This document shows positions 14,618 to 22,462 of a DNA stretch of 31,365 bases, one piece after another (within the stretch, counting starts at the first letter, position 1; each line of letters opens with the position of its first letter). The notes below the pieces were generated by a model that had not been told where the DNA came from, made no database searches, and saw only the letters and a list, made by a program, of their open reading frames with translations. A program made the position numbers and the translations under genes. Origin of the DNA: a virus; IMG/VR virus record IMGVR_UViG_3300033149_005717, positions 1-31,365 of that record; one strand, written 5' to 3'.

Positions 14618-15531
14618 GAGGTCGCAACGGCAATCGAGATTGCATCGTCGCCGCTGTTATTATTGAGTTGTCCGGTGACATCGTAGATGAGTATCCCATC
14701 GCGGTCGCCTTCTGGTATCTCCCGGTATTGCAACTTGGGCGCCGAGATAGTTATCTCCTTGCCAGCCCCGCTGCCGACAACGATGCTCAGGGCAGCCTCC
14801 GTGCCCGCAAGCCATATCCCATTGATGTCGTAAATGGCGACCTGCTCGGCCTCCAGGTCGCAGCCGAAAGTCGGTTCGTAGTCCACTATTTCGGCGTGAG
14901 CGATTCCGCTGGTAGTGGTCATATCTTCACGGAGTTTTATGCTGGCGCCGAGGTCGATCGTAAACCGGCTGACTTTCCGGGCTGTGCCACCGATTGTAAA
15001 CGTCGCGCCGATTAGCAATGGGGGAGGTTCGCTGCCGGGCGAGAACGCAGGCAAAGCCATATCCGCAGGCGACATCCAAATACCCTGAAAATCGAAATTG
15101 CAGATAATGCGCCGGGCTGATGCGCTCTCCAGGGTTACATTCCCCATCGCCCCGTAAATGGTCTTACAGATACCGTCCTCGTAGACGCGAATCGTGACGG
15201 ATTTATGGTCACTTACATCCGAACTTGGGGCGTATGTCTCGGAGCTATTCTTCAGCCCGCAACCCTGAAGCAGAATCGCCAGGCCCTCGTCCATTCCATC
15301 TGTGCCATTCCCGCGCAGCTCGGCTGAGCACGTGAATGTTCCGGTTCTTTCGCCGACGATGCCGGCCACTGCGTTACCGAGGTAATTACCCGACCCTCGC
15401 CGAGGCTCAAAAGGCGCGGTCGGTCGGATTTCAGGGTCGAACACAAGTACATCAGTGAAGCCGGTAGTTTCGGCCGTGCCTTTCGTGGCCTCCAGCTTCA
15501 CCTGAACAACTTTTTTACGAGTAAGCAACAT
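14614..15531 (-). CDS. Major tail tube protein
   Basis: 305 residues, beta-rich. It starts MLLTRKKVVQVKLEATKGTA, the pattern common to tail tube proteins ('K...i.vK.Et..Gta'), then GERTGTFTCSAELRGNG and further strand segments. AAGGAG precedes the ATG. Order (U-like protein before, chaperone after) is that of lambda V. No sheath gene adjoins it, which supports a non-contractile tail. Confidence 0.75.
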   Translation of the reverse strand: MLLTRKKVVQVKLEATKGTAETTGFTDVLVFDPEIRPTAPFEPRRGSGNYLGNAVAGIVGERTGTFTCSAELRGNGTDGMDEGLAILLQGCGLKNSSETYAPSSDVSDHKSVTIRVYEDGICKTIYGAMGNVTLESASARRIICNFDFQGIWMSPADMALPAFSPGSEPPPLLIGATFTIGGTARKVSRFTIDLGASIKLREDMTTTSGIAHAEIVDYEPTFGCDLEAEQVAIYDINGIWLAGTEAALSIVVGSGAGKEITISAPKLQYREIPEGDRDGILIYDVTGQLNNNSGDDAISIAVATS

Positions 15532-15544
15532 TTCAATACTCCTT

Positions 15545-15588
15545 ATATCTGTGTATATGGGTCATCATATCTGCGTATATGGGTCATC
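15545..15588 (-). repeat. 22-bp tandem duplication at a gene end
   Basis: Two 22-bp units (15545-15566 and 15567-15588) differing at one base. One copy encodes the C-terminal DDPYTQI and stop of the tail terminator gene; the other repeats that DNA in the gap before the tail tube gene. Confidence 0.9.
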
Positions 15589-16029
15589 ATCTTTCGTGCG
15601 ATAATGCACCGTTATCTCTAAGGCGATGCCGGAAAAGCCTCGACCGTCGCTGATAATGTCGCTGCCGACCAATTCCGTATCGAGGGCATAACCGCCGCGT
15701 TGCGGGTCTTCCATCAGCTTTTTGTGGATGTCGGCGCGGACCTGGTTGATTCGGGTATCTATCGAATTCGTGGCCTGGTCACTATCGAGAACCAGGGCCC
15801 ACAATATGAACGTCTGCGCCCAACTTTCGCCGCCGGTCGGCCTGGTCTCTTTGGCCTCGGCGCCCTGCATCACCAGCACGTGCCCGTCTCGGGGCGTCAA
15901 ATCCTGCCCATAGTCGAGTCGTTTCGGGCGAATCGCAACGAGGTCCTGGTTGAAGCCGTTCGCGACCGTTACCTGGCCGATTGCGGTTGCGATGTTCGCT
16001 GCAATATGTTCAACTATCGGCGTACTCAT
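15565..16029 (-). CDS. Tail terminator / completion protein (gpU-like position)
   Basis: 154 residues with the alpha/beta mix of tail terminators: an N-terminal helix (IVEHIAANIATAIGQVTVAN), then QTFILWALVLDS, a helix (TRINQVRADIHKKLMED) and a last strand (GFSGIALEITVHYRT). The ATG overlaps the preceding stop (ATGA). Between the Z-like and tail tube genes, as lambda U, it should cap the finished tail and bind the head connector. Confidence 0.65.
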   Translation of the reverse strand: MSTPIVEHIAANIATAIGQVTVANGFNQDLVAIRPKRLDYGQDLTPRDGHVLVMQGAEAKETRPTGGESWAQTFILWALVLDSDQATNSIDTRINQVRADIHKKLMEDPQRGGYALDTELVGSDIISDGRGFSGIALEITVHYRTKDDDPYTQI

Positions 16030-16658
16030 TTCAGTCCGTGTTTGCTCAACACGTAATCAATCTGACTCTTGATGTTCTTTCGCAGCGCGTTTGTCGCTTC
16101 TGTGTTCACTCGCTTGGCTCGCGGGTCAAGCTGCGCATAAATTTCGCCGAGACCAGGACCGTATAGCTCGACGATTGGAAGGCGTTTCGTCTCTTCAGTC
16201 TTGCGGCGGAAAATGCCACGATGTCCCCGAACAGTAGTAATGAAAGGTGCCGGCGGCCCCGTGATTCGCTGACGGCCGGCGCCAACTCGCGCAATCACAT
16301 CGCCGCCTCGCGTCGTGATTACAGAGCTAACGCTTGTCGAAATCGTAAATGAAACACCCTTTTTGATTTGTCGGGCGCCACGGTAATCAATGAGCGGAAT
16401 GCGCCGGCCGAAGATGCTGATTACCGCCTTGAGGCGCCTGCGCGTTGCCTTGCTGATTTTGATGTGGCTTCGAATCGTCTTTGCCCTGAGCTTGACCGTG
16501 CCCATCAAGCGCTTCACCAGCGCAGCGCGTATCGTCGTAGCCGTGCGGTTAATCGCACGCGACATTACTCCTGGTGCGGCCTTCGGCACCTCGCTCAGGC
16601 GCCGTCGTATGTCCGCCAGCTTGTGCTTATCGAATTTTATGTCTACTTGCACCGGCAT
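16026..16658 (-). CDS. Minor tail protein, gpZ / HK97 gp10-like
   Basis: 210 residues, very basic. The first part (LADIRRRLSEVPKAAPGVMS, then INRTATTIRAALVKRLMG) and a central IRSHIKISKATRRRLKAVIS fit the prophage minor tail protein Z family. A later segment (IFRRKTEETKRLPIVELYGP) also fits. It is needed at the head-tail junction. TAATG overlap joins it to the connector gene upstream and ATGA overlap to the terminator downstream. Confidence 0.75.
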   Translation of the reverse strand: MPVQVDIKFDKHKLADIRRRLSEVPKAAPGVMSRAINRTATTIRAALVKRLMGTVKLRAKTIRSHIKISKATRRRLKAVISIFGRRIPLIDYRGARQIKKGVSFTISTSVSSVITTRGGDVIARVGAGRQRITGPPAPFITTVRGHRGIFRRKTEETKRLPIVELYGPGLGEIYAQLDPRAKRVNTEATNALRKNIKSQIDYVLSKHGLK

Positions 16659-17002
16659 TATCGCAGTTCCAATTCGAGCATTCCGGCATCTTGGTTTCGG
16701 ATTTGGGTGATCCGTCTGCGCGAGGGCGTATCCCCGACGCGCAGTGGTACCTGGATTTCGTCACCTCCGATGTCTATTTCCGTGCTCGCAATACCTGTCG
16801 TCGCGTCATTTTCGACGAACACGATAAGGACCGGAGAATGTCCCCGGATCGACCCTTCAAGGATTTCTGGCGGTTGTCGCTTTACGACCGCAGTAATCTC
16901 GCGGCTGCCTCCACTGGCCGGATAATAGGTGACGGTCTCCCCGAAGGTATCGGTAAAATCCGATGCGCTGTTGGCCAGTAATGTGTCGAATTCGCTTGTC
17001 AT
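16658..17002 (-). CDS. Head-tail connector (gpFII-like)
   Basis: 114 residues: TDTFGETVTYYPASGGSREI, then VLIVFVENDATTGIAS and VPLRVGDTPSRRRITQIRNQ. Short beta-barrel proteins of this layout close the head and receive the tail. Position before Z and U fits lambda FII. A terminator-like hairpin (17021-17058) stands 18 bases before the start and is almost identical to one before the gpW-like gene. Confidence 0.65.
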   Translation of the reverse strand: MTSEFDTLLANSASDFTDTFGETVTYYPASGGSREITAVVKRQPPEILEGSIRGHSPVLIVFVENDATTGIASTEIDIGGDEIQVPLRVGDTPSRRRITQIRNQDAGMLELELR

Positions 17003-17020
17003 ATACGCCCTGCAAACAAA

Positions 17021-17058
17021 AACGCGCCGCCCGGACTCCCGGCCCGCTACGGCGCGTT
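17021..17058 (-). terminator. Terminator-like hairpin repeat, copy 1
   Basis: AACGCGCCG (17021-17029) and CGGCGCGTT (17050-17058) form a 9-bp stem with an inner CCGG/CCGG pair; on the minus strand TTTTT follows. 35 of 38 bases are the same as at 26543-26580. It lies between the 17105-17992 gene and the connector. Confidence 0.6.
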
Positions 17059-17104
17059 AACTTCTGCCTTCAATTTGTTTTGTCAGTCGCTGTTTGTTTT
17101 GACG

Positions 17105-17992
17105 CTAATCTCCGTCGAGATACACTGCGTGCGCATCAATCCTATCTGTGCGCTTTGTCGTGTCTTTCGTAATAATGATGTACAACTCGTAGGTCCCTAT
17201 CGTATTCGTACCGCGGCTGGTTTCGACTTCGGCATATTCGATAATTCCTTTTAGCGTATCGGGCAAGATGCCTGAATATCCGCCTGTGCCTTCGCCGTCA
17301 CTGGTTAACGTGATGTCTATGCCGTTTTCGATGCCGACAAGTAACGATTCGCGCCCGCTCATAGTTTCGGCCGTGTATGCGGATTCGACGACGATTTCAT
17401 CTTCGCTCGTCGTTGCATCGACCGTATATGTGCCGTCATAATTCTTCGTTCCCTCGATTCGGATGTGGTCGCCGGCCGAGACCTCGTGAGCTATAACCGG
17501 GATTCCCACCTTGTTCGGCACGCCCCCTTTGTTTACGACATCGCCCCGGAATAGATTACGCGTCTTGATGACCAGGGTTGAATTGGCGTTTGTCGGCCCG
17601 GTCAGATTTGAAAAATCGAAATCGAACGAAGGTGCATCAACGAACGTTTCGGCCCACGTAAATTTCAAACCATTGGTGCCCTCGTCGAGCGGTTGACCGC
17701 TTACGGCCACGTCGCCGGTAGTCACGTTATTGAGCGCTTCGAGCTCTGATTGAATCCGCCACAAGTCCGCATCATAGGGAATTGCACCCGTCGTTTCTCC
17801 GCTGTAGGTGAGCGTCCAGGTTCCGGCCGTTGCTACAGCGTTCGGCGTCAGAATCGCGAGCTTGGGCCGGCCAAGCCGCCTGTACAGAGTCATCGAGACG
17901 GTGGCATCGTTGATGTAATTGCCTGTCTCAGCGTCTCTGAGTTCTGTACATTTGACTAATGTATCTGTGTCGATATTTATATTGATGGTCAT
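17105..17992 (-). CDS. Beta-rich phage structural protein, head-tail region
   Basis: 295 residues. It opens with ININIDTDTLVKCTELRDAE, then NYINDATVSMTLYRRLGRP, a pattern of small beta-sandwich (Ig-like) modules in phage structural proteins. The middle (GDHIRIEGTKNYDGTYTVDA) is another beta unit. No named family is recognised. It sits in the extra block between capsid decoration and connector, followed by a terminator-like hairpin. A decoration or joining role is inferred. Confidence 0.5.
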   Translation of the reverse strand: MTININIDTDTLVKCTELRDAETGNYINDATVSMTLYRRLGRPKLAILTPNAVATAGTWTLTYSGETTGAIPYDADLWRIQSELEALNNVTTGDVAVSGQPLDEGTNGLKFTWAETFVDAPSFDFDFSNLTGPTNANSTLVIKTRNLFRGDVVNKGGVPNKVGIPVIAHEVSAGDHIRIEGTKNYDGTYTVDATTSEDEIVVESAYTAETMSGRESLLVGIENGIDITLTSDGEGTGGYSGILPDTLKGIIEYAEVETSRGTNTIGTYELYIIITKDTTKRTDRIDAHAVYLDGD

Positions 17993-18004
17993 TTTGTAGT
18001 TATT

Positions 18005-18847
18005 CTAATTGGGAATAGCGGTTATTTTGCAGCCTAACTTGGGTTCGACTTCAGCAGTAACCGACAGCTTTCGGCCAACCGCCGTTTCTAAATCGAAAAC
18101 ACGAAGCGCCGTCGGGGCAAAAATTTCGACGAGAGAAATCCTGCTTGGTCTCGCGAACATTGCGAAGGGCTCGCGGTAAAGCCAGGCCACTTCAGCGTCG
18201 GATAAAGCGCGCCTCCAGATCATCAGATGGTCAATGACGCCGTCGTAAAAAGTGGACCCATTACCCCTTGCCGCAATATAGAAATTCCCGCCAAAACTTG
18301 ACCAGTTGTCCGCCGAATATCCCCCGGAACCTATCAAAACCCCATTGAGATAAAGCCTATTTTCCAAGTTTCTCATACTGGCGACAACGTGATACCACCG
18401 GCCCGGCTCGATGGCCGTGTAGTACCGGCCTGTGTCCGCATTATCAATATCATCGTAGATGCCAAGATAATTGGCGGCGCTTTTGTAGAGGCCCCAGGCA
18501 TCGGCAGTAGAATAGAACTTGTTGAAGATCCATCCAGCAATGCCCGTCCCGGCATCCTTCACCCAAAGACTGACCGTTACGTCGCCGATTGTGTTCCAGG
18601 GGTCCGGTCCTCCACAATCGACATAGCCATCAGTCGCGAATTCTATGCCTAAACCGAACCGTGAAGGTTTCCAAGTGCTGCCACCATTCAAACTGCCGTT
18701 ATTTCGCCAGCCACTTGCGTCGTGTGCGGTAAGACCGCTCCTGTCGTTAAACGGCCAACAGGCGATCAACTCCTTCGTAAGCGGATGACCGAGTTGCAGC
18801 AGCCCTGCCAACGGTGGTTTTAGCTTGTAATCAGTAACAAAAAGCAT
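18005..18847 (-). CDS. LamG / concanavalin A-like lectin domain protein
   Basis: 280 residues. The LamG fold covers about 25-230: ELIACWPFNDRSG, HDASGWRNNGSL, FATDGYVDCGG, VTVSLWVKDAGT, WYHVVASMRN, LYLNGVLIGSG and IDHLMIWRRALSDAEVAWLY. That last segment is typical of phage-borne laminin-G domains. The C-terminal part (ALRVFDLETAVGRKLSVTAE) is separate. Such domains bind sugars; encoded among head genes, it may be displayed on the virion surface. Confidence 0.7.
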   Translation of the reverse strand: MLFVTDYKLKPPLAGLLQLGHPLTKELIACWPFNDRSGLTAHDASGWRNNGSLNGGSTWKPSRFGLGIEFATDGYVDCGGPDPWNTIGDVTVSLWVKDAGTGIAGWIFNKFYSTADAWGLYKSAANYLGIYDDIDNADTGRYYTAIEPGRWYHVVASMRNLENRLYLNGVLIGSGGYSADNWSSFGGNFYIAARGNGSTFYDGVIDHLMIWRRALSDAEVAWLYREPFAMFARPSRISLVEIFAPTALRVFDLETAVGRKLSVTAEVEPKLGCKITAIPN

Positions 18848-18849
18848 CG

Positions 18850-19326
18850 CTATACCGACTGTGCCAGAACGCCCACGTATTTCTTGGTGTGATTAGCCTC
18901 GGTCGAATCCAGGGCCGATCCGGTTTTGTTCTCGACGATAATACCCCAAGCTGGAGGTAGAACGCCCCCGAATGCAGCGGCGACGTCCATAACATCCGAT
19001 TCGTAACTTGTCGCCGCCGCCGGCGTGCTGATAATCCCTATCAGCTTCGTATTGTCCAGCGTGCCCGAAAAAGCTGAATCGCTACCTGATGCGCCGCCGC
19101 TGTAGCCCAAGCCAGACGAATCGGCAGTGCCGTAAGCATAGACGCGTATTTGTTTGTCGCCGCTGACGGTCGCACCGGTCTTTATTTTCAGTTGGACGAG
19201 AGCGTCAAGGTAAAGGTTCGTCATATTGTCGATCGCGTTCGATTCGCGCTTGCCATCATCCGCAAGCGATGCCAGCGTGATAGTTATGTTGGCCGCTGAA
19301 TCATATTGGGTCTTTATGCTCGCCAC
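18850..19326 (-). CDS. Conserved-type phage structural protein
   Basis: 158 residues. The start, MASIKTQYDSAANITITLAS, then NMTNLYLDALVQLKIKTG, matches a small beta-sandwich type I associate with phage structural clusters, of unknown function. Gly/Ser-rich loop SGLGYSGGASGSDSAFSG links two halves. It ends two bases before the LamG gene and probably forms part of the same surface complex. Confidence 0.5.
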   Translation of the reverse strand: MASIKTQYDSAANITITLASLADDGKRESNAIDNMTNLYLDALVQLKIKTGATVSGDKQIRVYAYGTADSSGLGYSGGASGSDSAFSGTLDNTKLIGIISTPAAATSYESDVMDVAAAFGGVLPPAWGIIVENKTGSALDSTEANHTKKYVGVLAQSV

Positions 19327-19351
19327 CGTTTAACTCCAGTTCGATTCCTAA

Positions 19352-20737
19352 TTAAAAGCTACAAGTCGCATCTATCGTTACCCACTCATCGCCAGACCAC
19401 GCCAAAATCCAATAATCCGTCGTGGCGTCGAACGTTCCGACTTCGGGGTCGCTCGTTTTGTGATGTGTCACGGTGACGGTCGAAGAATTCGTCGCATCGC
19501 TCATCCGGATAACTTTGATGTCCCCTGGCATAAGACCGTCTGGTAATGTTGCCGTCACCGCCCCGCCGGATGAATCAAGGTAAGACGTGCTAAATTGCTG
19601 GAGCGTAACCGTACCCGTAACCGTCTCGTCGTCGTTCACGTTTCCTCTCACCGAGGTTGGGGCGACCGCGCCGGTTAGGGTAATCGCCCGCTGCCCCGAC
19701 GCCCGGTTGTAGAAGATATTGTTAGCTATCGAAATATTCGAGACAGCTTGGCCGTTATCCCAAATGGCGGGCTTTCCATTCGTGTTCGTAAAGCTAAAGT
19801 AGCAGTTGGAAATTATCACCCTACGTGCACCACCCGCCTGAAACTCAATCGCCCCGTAAGCCCCGTTATCCTGGTTCCAGGTGTTGAAAAAACAATTCGA
19901 TATAATCATCTCGACGGGTGTTTGTAAGTATAACTGAGTCCTTCTCGTATCCGAGAACCGGCAGTTGATGATGAAATGCTCCGACGCGACCGCGTAGATG
20001 TCTTGCTTGTTACCGCGAAAGTAGCAGTTCACAACCCAGTTCCGGTAATCACTCAGGTAGAGGGCCCCTGTCGCCGAGGCACAGTCTTCAATATCGCAGT
20101 TCTGAATCCAGGCTCCGTGACAGTTCAGCTTTATCGGGTACTCATACGGCAGGTAGAAAAACCCGCAGTGGTAAATGCAGAAATCGCCTTCGCTTGAAAT
20201 GTCCACCGCGATACTGCCCACCCCTACATAAGACTGGTAGGATGGCTGGCCGCAAAAACCTATCTCGTATAACCCCCCGAAGTACATCCCGGACGTCCCT
20301 GGATTGGTGCTATGGTACACAAACAGCGACGACGCCCCGCTGCCAGTGTTGCTCTCGCTCGGCACAATCATTGTCCCGACGTAGTTGTCTCCAGGGTATC
20401 CGCTCCAGTACCAGTTGACTCCAGCCCCTCTAAACACAATCGGCTTGTCTTCGACGAGGATGTTATCATCGAGGAAGAAGACACCGTGCAGGTAAATCTC
20501 GCCGCCCTCGCTGCTAATCGCGTCCACTGCCGCTTGAATCTCTTTCTCGTCGGCTGTGCCGTCACATACATAATCCGCCTGAGCCTTGACGTGTGCCGGT
20601 GCATTCGAGGCCGCCACCACGTATGTCGCCGTCCTGGCCTTGCGCGTAAAATCGTATCGTCCCCGCAAATTCAAATCGGCCCGCACGAGGCCGGGTGGAA
20701 GCAGCAAGAACAAGATGCACAATAGTCGCGTTTTCAT
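19352..20737 (-). CDS. Pectate-lyase-like beta-helix protein with signal peptide
   Basis: 461 residues. An N-terminal signal peptide is clear (MKTRLLCILFLLLPPGLVRA). Then VCDGTADEKEIQAAVDA, GGEIYLHGVFFL and a long right-handed beta-helix to about 370, with repeated NC/SNC turns (VVNCYFRGN, IINCRFSD, IISNCFFN, VIISNCYF). The C-terminal 80 residues (TATLPDGLMPGDIKVIRMSD, DYWILAWSGDEWVTI) are a small domain that also ends the decoration protein at 21475. Beta-helices of this kind cut or bind polysaccharide. A signal peptide is unusual for a virion protein: it may be an exported depolymerase or a cargo gene. Acidic catalytic residues cannot be assigned by eye. Confidence 0.65.
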   Translation of the reverse strand: MKTRLLCILFLLLPPGLVRADLNLRGRYDFTRKARTATYVVAASNAPAHVKAQADYVCDGTADEKEIQAAVDAISSEGGEIYLHGVFFLDDNILVEDKPIVFRGAGVNWYWSGYPGDNYVGTMIVPSESNTGSGASSLFVYHSTNPGTSGMYFGGLYEIGFCGQPSYQSYVGVGSIAVDISSEGDFCIYHCGFFYLPYEYPIKLNCHGAWIQNCDIEDCASATGALYLSDYRNWVVNCYFRGNKQDIYAVASEHFIINCRFSDTRRTQLYLQTPVEMIISNCFFNTWNQDNGAYGAIEFQAGGARRVIISNCYFSFTNTNGKPAIWDNGQAVSNISIANNIFYNRASGQRAITLTGAVAPTSVRGNVNDDETVTGTVTLQQFSTSYLDSSGGAVTATLPDGLMPGDIKVIRMSDATNSSTVTVTHHKTSDPEVGTFDATTDYWILAWSGDEWVTIDATCSF

Positions 20738-20747
20738 TTTCGCACCT

Positions 20748-21377
20748 CTAATTGAAATTGCTTATCAACGCGCCTGCACTGGTAGCTTCTGCGCCACCAC
20801 CGCCAATGTCACGAATCACGATTGTGAAAAACTGGTATTCGCACGAATCAAAAACGAGTTTCGCAATGCCTCCACCGCTGACTATTGCATCCGGTGCGCC
20901 GTTGATGACGCTGACAGGCTGGTACCATTGCTGGTCGGTGATTGTGATGGTATCGCAATAGTATCGACCGGCAGTCCCGGTTTGCGTCGCACCGGTTACG
21001 GCGGTGCCGTGGGCGACATACTCGGCAGGACTGCTGCCGCTCTTGTACGCCCAGATCGTCCAACTTAAAGTCTTGTTCGCTGCCAAAGAACCGATAAAGG
21101 CCACCTGGACTGCGCCGACCGGCAATTGGAAATACACTGTGCCGTCGGCGGTTATATCGGGCGCGTTCTTTTGGGTGCTGCCCGTCAGCTGGGTGTCTTC
21201 CGTTGTTTTCACCGTCCGCCACGTCACCCAACCGGTAGTCGTGCCGGGGCCGACCGGCCTGGTCGTCAACGCGATACTTGTACCCGCCAGAATAATGCAG
21301 ACTATCGCGATAGTGAGCCATCGCAGAGTGAGCCGTCGCAGCCCACGCTCGCTGTACGTTTGGACTGGAAACCCCAT
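20748..21377 (-). CDS. Membrane-anchored beta-rich protein in the head gene block
   Basis: 209 residues. After a basic start comes one transmembrane helix (about 18-36, RWLTIAIVCIILAGTSIAL), then a Thr/Gly-rich beta domain (TVYFQLPVGAVQVAFIGSLA and further strands) ending in a Gly/Ser-rich tail. It is next to the signal-peptide beta-helix gene, so both products seem to leave the cytoplasm. No family recognised. It could act at the cell surface in the lysogen or during infection; that is inference. Confidence 0.5.
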   Translation of the reverse strand: MGFPVQTYSERGLRRLTLRWLTIAIVCIILAGTSIALTTRPVGPGTTTGWVTWRTVKTTEDTQLTGSTQKNAPDITADGTVYFQLPVGAVQVAFIGSLAANKTLSWTIWAYKSGSSPAEYVAHGTAVTGATQTGTAGRYYCDTITITDQQWYQPVSVINGAPDAIVSGGGIAKLVFDSCEYQFFTIVIRDIGGGGAEATSAGALISNFN

Positions 21378-21474
21378 TATCCCGCCCTTTCATATCTTCT
21401 GATTGCGATTTTTGAAGGCGAGGCCGGCGCAAACGCAACCGGCCCCGCGCCGTAGCGGCTGTTGTCAGGACCAA

Positions 21475-22209
21475 TTACGTCTCGGTCTCCCAGGTACCGC
21501 GCATAGCGTCGATGCTCCAGCCATTGCCAGCGACATCCGGACGTATAATCACATAGTCCCAGTGAACGGCCGTCGCTTTTGTGTTGATCAGGTCCTTGTT
21601 GTCGGTGCCCGCTATATCCGGTCCCATAATCTTGTCGTTGGAGTTCGGGCTGACGTTGATTCCGACGGTACCGTCGGCGCCGCCGTTGATAATCGCGATC
21701 GGGCCGAGGCCCGAAGCCGTAGCTGGCAGCGTAATCGTCTTGGCATCGGCGGTCACGATGAAGGCTTTGCCGCAATCCTGGGCATCCAGCGTCTTGTTGG
21801 CACTGACGGTCTCGAAAGTGAAACCGTCGAACGTCGGCTGCGTCGGGACAAATTCGTTGAGCGCAACCAGGGCCGTCTCGTCGGTTGCAGCAGCAGCGGC
21901 GACAAGCGAACCAACAAGGAAATCAGCGTCCGTCAGAATGGTCGTCAAGGCGCCAGAACCGGCGACACCACCGTAGGGATCGCCGTCCTCATCCCAGCCG
22001 ACAGGGTCACCCGCATTGCCGGCCACCTGGGCCTTGACGATCTTGATGATGCCCTTGACCTGGACCGCCCCTTTCTCGCTGGCGGCCAAATCCGTCGTGC
22101 AAATGCCAGCTCGACCGCCTACCTGAACTACCTGCCCAGCGGTACGGGCCGCAGCGGGCGTGTAATCCAGATAATTACCCGTCTGGTAATTCATAGCTTC
22201 AGTGTTCAT
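21475..22209 (-). CDS. Capsid decoration protein (DUF2190-like) with C-terminal fibre domain
   Basis: 244 residues. The N-terminal part (AAARTAGQVVQVGGRAGICT, then GAVQVKGIIKIVKA) fits the DUF2190 beta-barrel, which trimerises on capsids and serves as decoration. A helix-poor linker leads to a C-terminal domain (KTITLPATASGLGPIAIING, then DYVIIRPDVAGNGWSI) matching the end of the beta-helix protein at 19352. The gene follows the capsid gene, at the place of lambda D/FI. Confidence 0.65.
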   Translation of the reverse strand: MNTEAMNYQTGNYLDYTPAAARTAGQVVQVGGRAGICTTDLAASEKGAVQVKGIIKIVKAQVAGNAGDPVGWDEDGDPYGGVAGSGALTTILTDADFLVGSLVAAAAATDETALVALNEFVPTQPTFDGFTFETVSANKTLDAQDCGKAFIVTADAKTITLPATASGLGPIAIINGGADGTVGINVSPNSNDKIMGPDIAGTDNKDLINTKATAVHWDYVIIRPDVAGNGWSIDAMRGTWETET

Positions 22210-22212
22210 AGC

Positions 22213-22449
22213 TTAGCTCCTACTTTTGGATTTCTTTTTGCTCTTTGTCGTTTGAACTGCCTTTGGTGCCGGCGATTTCACAGGTTCCGGCTCTATCGCG
22301 AGCGGCGCGTGGCAATTGAAACATCTATCGCCAGGCGCACTGCAGCCGTGTCGCGCTGCATCCAGAACCCAACCGTCGGCAGTCTTGACCAATTCGTTAT
22401 CTTGCCCGCAGGGGCACTTGACATTTTTCGTTTTGGGTTGCTCGTTCAT
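22213..22449 (-). CDS. Small zinc-binding-like protein between capsid and decoration genes
   Basis: 78 residues with CPC (12-14), C36 and CFNC (43-46), likely one zinc site, then a Pro-rich stretch and a Lys/Ser-rich basic tail (TTKSKKKSKSRS). No family is recognised. It lies 3 bases before the decoration gene and 13 after the capsid gene. A DNA- or capsid-binding accessory is possible. Confidence 0.5.
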   Translation of the reverse strand: MNEQPKTKNVKCPCGQDNELVKTADGWVLDAARHGCSAPGDRCFNCHAPLAIEPEPVKSPAPKAVQTTKSKKKSKSRS

Positions 22450-22462
22450 TCTTATGCTCCCG

